The translations under genes and the position numbers were made by a program. Under the pieces are notes generated by a model. That model was not told the DNA's origin. It was given only the letters and a program-made list of their open reading frames with translations, and searched no databases. Source: JAJDXW01 sp965214795 (GTDB taxonomy: Bacteria; Pseudomonadota; Gammaproteobacteria; HK1). Taken from it: DNA of 64,000 nt. How positions within the stretch are numbered: position 1 is the stretch's first letter; each line of letters begins with the position of its first letter. Shown here piece after piece: positions 44,016-50,735 of the stretch. The stretch covers positions 4,464,001 to 4,528,000 of the forward strand of contig OZ243976.1 of the NCBI GenBank assembly GCA_965214795.1, in the 5' to 3' direction.

Positions 44016-44330
44016 ATGTCGAAAACCCATTCGCCTTACGCGCCGGAGTACCGGCGCCAGATGGTTGAGCTGGTCCGAGCGGGTCGCACGCCCGGGGAGC
44101 TCGCTCGTGAGTTCGAGTGTTCCGCGCAGGCGATCCGCAACTGGGTTCGTCAGACGGATCGCGACGAGGGCCTTCGTGAAGACGGTCTGACGACGGTCGA
44201 GCGTGAGGAGTTGCGGCGGCTTCGTCGGGAGAATCGTCAGCTTCGCGAAGAGCGCGAGATCCTAAAAAAAGCCGCGGCCTGGTTCGCTCGGGAGAGCGGT
44301 TCGATTCCGGGGAGGTCTTCGAGCTCATGA
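44016..44330 (+). CDS. IS3-family transposase OrfA, copy 2
   Basis: 104 residues from ATG 44016, with the Shine-Dalgarno AGGAGGT at 44003-44009. The helix-turn-helix and leucine zipper are as in copy 1. The A7 slippery run is at 44264-44270; after a -1 shift the frame reads KKAAAWFARESERFDSGEV and continues into OrfB without a stop. Both the OrfA protein and the frameshifted OrfAB transposase should be produced. Confidence 0.93.
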   Translation: MSKTHSPYAPEYRRQMVELVRAGRTPGELAREFECSAQAIRNWVRQTDRDEGLREDGLTTVEREELRRLRRENRQLREEREILKKAAAWFARESGSIPGRSSSS

Positions 44331-45370
44331 GGGCGAACCAGGCCCATCATCGGGTGGCCACGATGTGCCGGGTGCTGGGCGTCTCCCCCAGCGGGTACTA
44401 CGCGTGGCGCGGTCGCGGGCGTTCTGCTCGTGCGAAGCGTGACGAGGAGTTGCGGGGCACGATCCGGACCATTCACCGGGATTCTCGTGGCACCTACGGG
44501 GCGCCTCGGGTGCACGCCGAGCTGGCCGCCAAGGGGTGGCGTGTGGGCCGCAAGCGGGTCGCTCGGCTGATGCGCAAGGCAGGCTGGGCGGGAGTGAGCC
44601 GGCGCCGCGGTACGCGCACTACGCGCGCGGAGCCGGGCCAGCGTGCGGCCCCGGACCGGGTGCAACGTCAGTTCCGGGCCGACGCGCCGAACCGGCTGTG
44701 GGTCGCCGACGTGACCTATGTGCCGACCCGAGCGGGGTTCGTGTACCTGGCCATCGTGCTCGACGTGTTCAGCCGCAAGGTGGTGGGGTGGTCGATCGCC
44801 AATCATCTTCGCACCGAACTGGTGCTCGCGGCGCTGAACATGGCCCTGGCACAGCGCCGGCTCCAAGGCGAGGTCGTGCATCATTCCGACAAGGGGTCGC
44901 AGTACACCTCGCTCGCCTTCGGCAAACGGTGCCGGGAGATGGGGGTGGTGACCTCGACCGGCTCGGCTGGTGACTGCTTCGATAACGCGATGGCCGAGAG
45001 CTTCTTCGCCACCCTCGAATGCGAGCTCCTGCTCCGGCGCGAGTTTCCAACTCAAGTCCAGGCGCGCATGGCCCTCTTCGAGTTCATCGAGGGCTGGTAC
45101 AACACACACCGTCGGCACTCCGCCCTGGGTTACCTCAGCCCGAATGACTTCGAGCGCGCCGCCGCGAAGGCCGCCAGTGGTGCGACCGGCAACGATGAGC
45201 GTCTCGATCGAACCGACCGCGAAGCCTTCCCCAACGGCGAGCCGGGGATCCCGAACCACCCTCTGAGGGAACCCTCAACTCCCGTCTGCGGTAAGATTCT
45301 CCTTCCACCGGCCTTCGCCCACCCCCATGCAGGAGGCGAAAGCCCTCAACCGTCCACTGAAACGGGGTAG
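44327..45370 (+). CDS. IS3-family transposase OrfB, copy 2
   Basis: 347 residues, identical to OrfB of copy 1. DDE residues are in LWVADVTYVPT, HHSDKGSQYT and the AESFFATLECELL helix. The last 45 residues run to within five bases of the element end. The ATG at 44327 overlaps the OrfA stop in the -1 frame, the classic IS3 arrangement. It appears functional. Confidence 0.93.
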   Translation: MRANQAHHRVATMCRVLGVSPSGYYAWRGRGRSARAKRDEELRGTIRTIHRDSRGTYGAPRVHAELAAKGWRVGRKRVARLMRKAGWAGVSRRRGTRTTRAEPGQRAAPDRVQRQFRADAPNRLWVADVTYVPTRAGFVYLAIVLDVFSRKVVGWSIANHLRTELVLAALNMALAQRRLQGEVVHHSDKGSQYTSLAFGKRCREMGVVTSTGSAGDCFDNAMAESFFATLECELLLRREFPTQVQARMALFEFIEGWYNTHRRHSALGYLSPNDFERAAAKAASGATGNDERLDRTDREAFPNGEPGIPNHPLREPSTPVCGKILLPPAFAHPHAGGESPQPSTETG

Positions 45371-45388
45371 CCCCATGTATAGCAATGT

Positions 45389-46888
45389 GTGACCCTTGTG
45401 GAGACCTTCGTGGACTTGAGCCGGTTCACCGGCGCGAGCTACCGGGCGGCGAACTGGCAGTGGGTGGGCCAGACCAAGGGCAAGGGTTCGGTGCGCCCGC
45501 CCAAGGGGGTGTTCGTCTACCCGCTGGACGAGGAGTTCCGGGCGATACTGAGGACCGGGCGCCGGCCCGCGCGACGGCGCCGGGCACCGAAGGGCTTGGC
45601 CCCCTCGCTCGTCGAGCCGTGGCGGGCGCTGGTCGATGCGGTGGTGGCCGTGGCCCACGACTTCGACCGGCACTGGCAACAACGCCAGCGCTCGCTCAAC
45701 ACGCTGCTCGTGGTGCTGTTCATCTTCCGCCTGGTGCTGTCGAAGGGCCGCCAGGGCTACGCGGCGACCCTGGTCGAGCTGTGGGAGCAGTGCCGCCGGC
45801 TCGGGGTCGCGCTGCCGCAGCCGGCCCCGGTCTCGCCCTCGGCGATGTGCAAGGCCCGCGCCAAGGTGCACGAGAACCTGCTGCGCACCGTGCACGGCGA
45901 AGTGCTGCGCCGCGCCGGCGCGCGCGCCCTGGAGCCCCGGTGGAAGAGGCACCGGCTGTTCGCGGTGGACGGCTCGAAGCTGAACCTGCCCCGGCCCCTG
46001 GTGAAGGCCGGCTACCGGCGGCCCGCGGACAACGCCCACTACCCCCAGGGCCTGCTCAGTTGCCTGTATGCGTTGCGGGCCAAGGTCCCGGTCGACTTCG
46101 ACCTGCTGCGCCATGACAACGAGAGACAGGCCGCGCGTGCCCATCTGAAGGCGTTGTCGCCCAACGACGTGGTGGTCTACGACCGCGGCTATTTCTCCCA
46201 GGCGCTGCTGGGCGAACACCTCGCGCGGGGCATGCATGCGGTGTTCCGGCTCCAGGCCAATGCCAACGCCGCAGTGTGCGCGTTCGTGCGCAGCACCGAC
46301 ACCGACCGGGTGGTCGACATCGCCCCCGGGCAAGCCCCCCCGGGGGGCCGCGTAGCGCTGCGATGGCGCCTGGTGAAGTACGAGGTCGCCGGCTCGCCCT
46401 ACGTGTTGGGCACCACCCTGCTCGACCGCGAGCGCTACCCCATTGCCGAGCTCTCGGACCTGTACCACGAGCGCTGGGGCATTGAGGAACTGTACAAGGT
46501 GTCGAAGCACACCCTTGGCATCGAGGACTTCCACGGCCAAAGCGAGCGCGGGGTGAAGCAGGAGCTGTTCGCGCACTTCGTCCTCATCACCCTCACGCGG
46601 CTGCTCTCCAATCACGGCGAAGACCGGCTCGGGGCCGACCGCGCCGCACGCGACAAAACCCAAGTCCGGGTGAACTTCAAAAACTCCCTGCTCACCGTCG
46701 CGCGCCACCTCGAGGGGCTGTTCCTCCAGCACGCGGCGGGGCTCGGCAAAACCCTCTCGCTCATCATGGACGCGATGGTGGCGTGCCGCCACAAGCTGCG
46801 CCCCAACCGCTCCTACCCGCGACGCTCGCGAAAGCCGATCGGCAAATGGAAGCCGGCGAAGGCGGCGAAAGCCGTCGCCGCGCGGTGA
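45389..46888 (+). pseudogene. IS4-type DDE transposase with the C-terminal end of DUF4338 at its N-terminus (3' half of split gene)
   Basis: A 499-codon frame. The first about 50 codons, VETFVDLSRFTGASYRAANW then VGQTKGKGSVRPPKGVFVYP, are the C-terminal end of DUF4338 and continue the frame left at 39709. After a basic linker (RPARRRRAPKGLAP) comes an IS4-type transposase: FAVDGSKLNLPRPLVKAG and VVVYDRGYFSQALLG hold the two aspartates, and YHERWGIEELYKVSK fits the IS4 Y-x2-R-x3-E-x6-K signature. It ends GKWKPAKAAKAVAAR. GTG 45389 could restart translation, so the DDE half may still be expressed. Joined to 38993-39709 it restores a protein of about 733 residues. Confidence 0.85.
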
Positions 46889-46989
46889 GGAGACAAGCCA
46901 TGCCAGCCGCAGGACAACCGATGAGGCCCGCAACCGCATCCTTAAGTGAATGGCGTTCTCTCTTAAGTGAATGCCATTGGGGGGGGGGG

Positions 46990-47144
46990 CAATGGCATTC
47001 ACTTAAGGGGATATTCCCGTTTAGTTCTGCCATGGCGGTACGAAACGGTTCTCGCAACATGTTGATTTTGAAGGGAGTGGCATTCGAGAGGATCTGGGAG
47101 AAACGGGCTTTTGCTCGCCGATCCGCCTTAAGTGAATGCCATTG
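46990..47144. mobile_element. 155-bp MITE with termini of the DUF4338-IS4 element
   Basis: It begins CAATGGCATTCACTTAAGG and ends with the exact complement CCTTAAGTGAATGCCATTG, a perfect 19-bp inverted repeat. G tracts of 11 (46979-46989) and 15 bases (47144-47158) flank it; the first and last terminal bases may belong to the tracts. The interior is AT-richer than the genome and non-coding. The shared ends indicate that the DUF4338-IS4 transposase mobilised it. Confidence 0.85.
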
Positions 47145-47158
47145 GGGGGGGGGGGGGG
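47144..47158 (+). repeat. G15 homopolymer
   Basis: Fifteen consecutive G residues directly follow the right end of the 155-bp MITE. It is the longest of three G tracts, all located at termini of this element family (38814-38825, 46979-46989, 47144-47158). Confidence 0.9.
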
Positions 47159-47472
47159 AGTGAGTCAGTGTCGGGGAGAGAGGGCCGGCGGCGGAGTCGG
47201 CCGCGCCGCCGGTCACGGCGGCAGGCGTCGCGCCATGGCGGCGAACGAGGCCGTTCGCGGCAACTCGCCGGTGTCCGGCGCCCCGGTGGTCAACGCCCCG
47301 GCCGGGACGTGCCGGCGCCGCTCGAAGACGGCCGTCCCTCCGCGACGCCCGCTCCGAAGGCAGCGGCGGGCGGGGGCGCCCGGACTCCTCGCGAGCCGGT
47401 GCGGGCGCCGCGACGGCGGTGGATTTCGAGGGGAATCGAGTCGGTCCGGCCACCGCAGCTTCCTCTTGGGGG
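47159..47472. other. Intergenic stretch, no gene recognised
   Basis: About 314 bases of high-GC sequence follow the mobile island. Open frames exist on both strands, but none shows a ribosome site, domain or plausible composition. It may be the decayed flank of the phosphoribosyltransferase fragment that follows. Confidence 0.35.
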
Positions 47473-47691
47473 TCAGGCCCCGGTCCGGGCCGGCCCGCAT
47501 GGTACCCAGTACTCGACGGCGTGTCGATACCCATAGCCTGTCACCCGATCGCACCCGATCACGCCGACGACGGTGCCGTCCGGCCGTTCGACCCAACCAC
47601 ACAAGTTCTTCAGCGTCCCGCCCTGCCCGGCGAAGTCGTCTACCATCACGTACTCATGCCTCTCGACCTTCGGTCGAGTCCGCGGAGTTCC
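47473..47691 (-). pseudogene. Phosphoribosyltransferase-like fragment
   Basis: Immediately after the stop of the RsbW-like gene, the minus strand reads VERHEYVMVDDFAGQGGTLK, then NLCGWVERPDGTVVGVIG, and stops at 47473. VMVDDFAGQGGTL is a good match to the PRPP-binding motif of type I phosphoribosyltransferases (hydrophobic stretch, two acidic residues, small residues, GGT). The N-terminal half and a start codon are missing, and what follows the motif is short. I take it as the surviving 3' piece of a phosphoribosyltransferase-domain gene. A frameshifted readthrough product is a less likely alternative. Confidence 0.55.
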
Positions 47692-48120
47692 TCAGCCGGT
47701 GTCCGCCGTGCTCTTGGTCAGGGTCACGACGTTGCGACCGCTGGCGCGCTCATACTCGACCTTGTCCATCATCCGGTGCACGAGGAAGAGGCCGAGCCCT
47801 CCCACCTCCCGCTCGTGGAGGGGCGCCTCAACGTCGGCCTGCGGTGGGGACGAGAGATCGAAGGGGTGGCTGTCGTCCACGATCACGACGACGAGCGAGT
47901 CGACCTTCCGGCGCACGACGATCTCGATACGATGCGGCTCGTCGTCGTCGTATCCGTAGCGGATCGTGTTGGTCAGGATCTCGTCGATCGAAAGGTTGAC
48001 CGTATACGCGATCTCCGGGGAGAGCCCGTGGGCCTCGCAGAACGTGTCGATCTTCGTCGCCACGCCGACAATCTCCCGCAGCTCGCTGGCGAGGGCGATC
48101 TCGAGAACGTTCTCATCCAA
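47692..48120 (-). CDS. Anti-sigma-factor-type ATP-binding protein (RsbW/HATPase_c_2)
   Basis: About 142 residues of a GHKL ATPase of the RsbW/SpoIIAB type, which bind and inhibit sigma factors or phosphorylate STAS anti-anti-sigma partners. The N box is in AYTVNLSIDEILTNTIRYGY, the G1 box is SLVVVIVDDSHPFDLSS, and the G2 region is VGGLGLFLVHRMMDKVEYER. The start is uncertain: TTG 48120 (LDENVLEIALASELREIVGV) gives the usual length and has GGGGA upstream, and no in-frame ATG lies nearby. No STAS or PP2C-phosphatase gene is adjacent, so its partner is unknown. A phosphoribosyltransferase fragment follows directly downstream. Confidence 0.78.
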   Translation of the reverse strand: MDENVLEIALASELREIVGVATKIDTFCEAHGLSPEIAYTVNLSIDEILTNTIRYGYDDDEPHRIEIVVRRKVDSLVVVIVDDSHPFDLSSPPQADVEAPLHEREVGGLGLFLVHRMMDKVEYERASGRNVVTLTKSTADTG

Positions 48121-48388
48121 GTCCGTTCGATCCCCGTGCGAAGAGACCCGCCGTTCATTCCCTGCGCAGCGCGCGGAGGAAGGAGTCGGCGAACGGCCTG
48201 GCACGGCAGCTCGTCCGCGTGCGCTCCGCAGTCCGGACCGGGACCTCCACCGGCGGGCCCGGGGGAGCGCCGGGTCGTGCGCCGCGCCCAGGCGGTTCGT
48301 CCTCGTTCGGATCCGGCGCCTGCCGCCGTATCGCCGCCCTTTATAGCATGGGCATTCCCGAGCGGCACGCGGGCTCGCGGGGGAAGGG

Positions 48389-49789
48389 CTACCGGGGCTC
48401 GTGCGGCGTCCACCGAATGCGCCAGGCGGGTTCGCCACCCCGCGCCGCGAAGGGGTCGCAGACGAAGAGGTCCGGCGCCGCGGCCAGGCGGTCGCCGGCG
48501 AAGACGAGCGGCCGCAAGCCGCGCTCCCACGGGGGAACCCCCAGCTCCTGCAACAGGTCCTTGACCGGCTTCGTAACCCCGCGCCCCTGGGGGCGGCAGC
48601 GTTCGCCGCCTTGCCGGAACCGCACATCCACCGTGCAGGGCGACCGTGCGACTGCGAGTCCCTCGCCTTCGGTGCGCTCCGCGGCGAGCCGCCCGTGAGG
48701 GAGATCGAGCGGTTCGCCGTCGAGGGGCCAGGGGGTGCTTGCGGGGAGGCGCGGCGGGGCATGCTCCCGGCCCGAATGCAGTTCGCCCCGGAAGCGCCGC
48801 ACCCGGACTCCACCCCGCACCGCCTCGGGTTGCCGATCCGGACCGGCCGCCGCCACCTCCTCGACGAGGACCCTCAGCCAGGGCCGCGGCGGGGGGGCGA
48901 TCCCATGGCGGGAAACGAGCCAGGTCCGGAGCGCATTCGCGGCCCGTGGCGGCGGCAGGGCGGCGATCGCGGCCGCCTTCAGGGTCCCCGGCGCCCGCCC
49001 CCGCGCCGCCGCGAGGTCCGCCACCGCGAGCGCGTCCAGCATCGCCGCCGCCTCGTGCGACTGCTTCGCGAGCCGGGCGAGGGTCGCGCTCGCGCCCGGC
49101 CAGCGCTCCACGATGGCCGGGAGCACCCGATGGCGGAGGTGGTTCCGATCCGGCGCGGGCGCACGGTTGCCGGGGTCCTCGAGCCACTCGAGACCCCGCC
49201 CCCGGGCGTAGGCGAGGATCGCCGCCCGCGGCACCGCGAGCAGCGGCCGCACCAGTCGCAGCCCGCCGACCGTGACGTCCGGGCGCATGGCCGCCATCCC
49301 CGCCGGCCCCGCGCCCCGCAGGATCCGGAGCAACGCCGTCTCCGCCTGGTCATCCCGGTGGTGGGCGAGCAGAACCGGCTCGCCGGGCGGGACCGCGTCG
49401 CCGATTGCGGCGTGGCGGGCGGCGCGGGCCGCCGCTTCGAGTCCCCCTCTTCCCGGGTTCGCCCGCACGGACGCACGGCGGACCTCGAGCCGGATCCCGT
49501 ACCGGGCCGCCACCGCCTGGCAGTGGTCCTCCCAGGCGCCCGCGTCCGGGTGCAGCCCGTGGTTGACGTGGACCGCGGCCAGGCCCTGCTTCACCCGCTC
49601 GCCGAGCAGCCGGGCCGCCGCATCGAGGAGCACCGTGGAATCGACCCCGCCGCTGTACGCGACCCACCACCTCGTGGGTTCCGGGTGGGGAACGGGAGTC
49701 CGACGAGCGGCGACTTCGCCGGGGCGGGCGCCCACCACCGCCCGCACCGACTCGAGGACGAGGAAGCCCCGATCAGGCGAAGACGCCAT
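48389..49789 (-). CDS. tilS: tRNA(Ile)-lysidine synthase
   Basis: A 466-residue TilS, which converts cytidine-34 of the CAU-anticodon tRNA(Ile) to lysidine using ATP and lysine, changing both amino-acid and codon identity. The PP-loop is WVAYSGGVDSTVLLDAA. It is followed by HVNHGLHPDAGAWEDHCQ, LAHHRDDQAETALLRILRG and GLRLVRPLLAVPRAAILAYA, all diagnostic. The C-terminal TilS domain contains VRFRQGGERCRPQGRG. The start overlaps the end of accA by 17 bp. The last gene of the superoperon, as in enterobacteria. Essential in most bacteria. Confidence 0.93.
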   Translation of the reverse strand: MASSPDRGFLVLESVRAVVGARPGEVAARRTPVPHPEPTRWWVAYSGGVDSTVLLDAAARLLGERVKQGLAAVHVNHGLHPDAGAWEDHCQAVAARYGIRLEVRRASVRANPGRGGLEAAARAARHAAIGDAVPPGEPVLLAHHRDDQAETALLRILRGAGPAGMAAMRPDVTVGGLRLVRPLLAVPRAAILAYARGRGLEWLEDPGNRAPAPDRNHLRHRVLPAIVERWPGASATLARLAKQSHEAAAMLDALAVADLAAARGRAPGTLKAAAIAALPPPRAANALRTWLVSRHGIAPPPRPWLRVLVEEVAAAGPDRQPEAVRGGVRVRRFRGELHSGREHAPPRLPASTPWPLDGEPLDLPHGRLAAERTEGEGLAVARSPCTVDVRFRQGGERCRPQGRGVTKPVKDLLQELGVPPWERGLRPLVFAGDRLAAAPDLFVCDPFAARGGEPAWRIRWTPHEPR

Positions 49790-50735
49790 GGCCCATCAGG
49801 CGCTCGTAGCGGCGCGCGATGAGCGTATCCGGGTCCGTGCCGTCGAGCGCGGCGAACTCCTCGCGGACCGCCGTTCCGAGCCGCTCCGCCATTGCGTCGG
49901 GGTCGCGATGGGCACCGCCGAGCGGCTCCTCGAGGATCCGGTCGACGAGCCCCAGCTCGTGCAGCCGCTTCGAATCGATGCCCATCGCCTCCGCGGCGCG
50001 GGCCGCCTCCGCGGCCTTCTTCCACAGGATGGACGCGCAGCCCTCGGGGGAGATGACGGAGTAGACGCTGTGCTCGAGCATCAGCACCCGGTCTCCGACC
50101 CCGATCGCGAGCGCGCCCCCGGAGCCGCCCTCCCCGATGACCGCACACACGATGGGGGTGCGAAGACGCGCCATCTCGACGAGGTTCCGGGCGATGGCTT
50201 CGCTCTGTCCGCGCTCCTCCGCCCCGATCCCGGGATACGCGCCCGGGGTGTCGATGAGGCTCAACACGGGCAGCCCGAAGCGCTCCGCAAGCTTCATCAG
50301 CCGGAGCGCCTTGCGGTAGCCCTCCGGGTTCGGCATGCCGAACTGCCGCTGGACCTTCTCCTTGGTGTCGCGTCCCTTCTGGTGTCCGACGACCACGAGC
50401 GCCCGCCCCTGGAGGCGGGCGAGGCCGCCGACCATGGCCCGGTCGTCCGCGAACGCACGGTCGCCGTGGAGCTCGACGAAGGTCGAGCACATCCGTTCGA
50501 GGTAGTCGAGGGTGTAGGGGCGCTGCGGGTGGCGCGCGACCTGCGCCACCTGCCACGGCGAAAGGTTCGAGAAGATCGCCGCCGTCTCCTCCCGGATCTC
50601 GGCCTCGAGGCGGCGCACCGCCTCGATCCCCTCGGAGCCCGCCGCGGTGGCGCGGAGCACCTCGAGCCGCGCCTCGCGCTCCGCGATGGGTCGCTCGAGG
50701 TCCAGCACGTCGAGTCGCCGCGAGGAAGCGTTCAT
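49773..50735 (-). CDS. accA: Acetyl-CoA carboxylase carboxyltransferase subunit alpha
   Basis: 320 residues, the usual AccA length. AccA pairs with AccD to transfer the carboxyl group from biotin to acetyl-CoA, the first committed step of fatty acid synthesis. The N-terminal region (LDLERPIAEREARLEVLRAT) leads to RHPQRPYTLDYLERM, then VVVGHQKGRDTKEKVQRQFG with the characteristic NFGMPNPEGYRKALR-like stretch, LSLIDTPGAYPGIGAEERGQ, and the oxyanion-hole glycines in VIGEGGSGGALAIGVGD. Start ATG 50735 overlaps the dnaE stop by four bases (ATGA), so translation is coupled. Confidence 0.96.
   Translation of the reverse strand: MNASSRRLDVLDLERPIAEREARLEVLRATAAGSEGIEAVRRLEAEIREETAAIFSNLSPWQVAQVARHPQRPYTLDYLERMCSTFVELHGDRAFADDRAMVGGLARLQGRALVVVGHQKGRDTKEKVQRQFGMPNPEGYRKALRLMKLAERFGLPVLSLIDTPGAYPGIGAEERGQSEAIARNLVEMARLRTPIVCAVIGEGGSGGALAIGVGDRVLMLEHSVYSVISPEGCASILWKKAAEAARAAEAMGIDSKRLHELGLVDRILEEPLGGAHRDPDAMAERLGTAVREEFAALDGTDPDTLIARRYERLMGHGVFA

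Larger units (their letters stand above)
43962..45375 (+). mobile_element. IS3-family insertion sequence, copy 2
   Basis: A 1,414-bp element, inverted relative to copy 1 and apparently identical to it. The 3-bp target duplication is TGT (43959-43961 and 45376-45378). The different duplications of the two copies show independent insertions. Only 297 bp separate them, so the region is a 1.4-kb inverted repeat. Confidence 0.95.
39705..45402 (-). mobile_element. Serine-recombinase element inserted in the DUF4338-IS4 gene
   Basis: This is the segment separating the two halves of the DUF4338-IS4 gene. Both junctions share GTGGA (39704-39708 and 45398-45402), a short core as expected for serine-recombinase insertion without large inverted repeats. 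It carries, on the minus strand, a DUF5372-like gene, a small gene and the recombinase, plus two IS3 copies. Without the IS3 copies it would be about 2.86 kb. The exact edges are uncertain by a few bases. Confidence 0.75.
38826..46979 (+). mobile_element. DUF4338 (DruA-like)/IS4-type transposon, interrupted by a nested insertion
   Basis: The left end CAATGGCATTCATTTTGAC (38826) and right end CTTAAGTGAATGCCATTG (to 46979) are inverted. Without the nested 5.7-kb insertion the element is about 2.45 kb with a single gene encoding a DUF4338-DDE fusion of about 733 residues. Right-end sequence is duplicated at 38676-38813, and a MITE with the same ends follows at 46990. G tracts of 12 and 11 bases abut its ends. 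It is now inactive because the gene is split. Confidence 0.8.

Noticed and set aside
44290..44315. Sequence ggttcgattcc resembling a tRNA T-loop
   Set aside because: It lies in the IS3 orfA-orfB overlap and has no matching acceptor, D or anticodon arms.
42251..45375. Composite transposon bounded by the two IS3 copies
   Set aside because: Each copy has its own, different 3-bp duplication, and the outer flanks do not share one, so they inserted separately.
48121..48388. Possible small gene between the RsbW-like gene and tilS
   Set aside because: Frames here have no ribosome site or homology; they are extensions of neighbouring frames.
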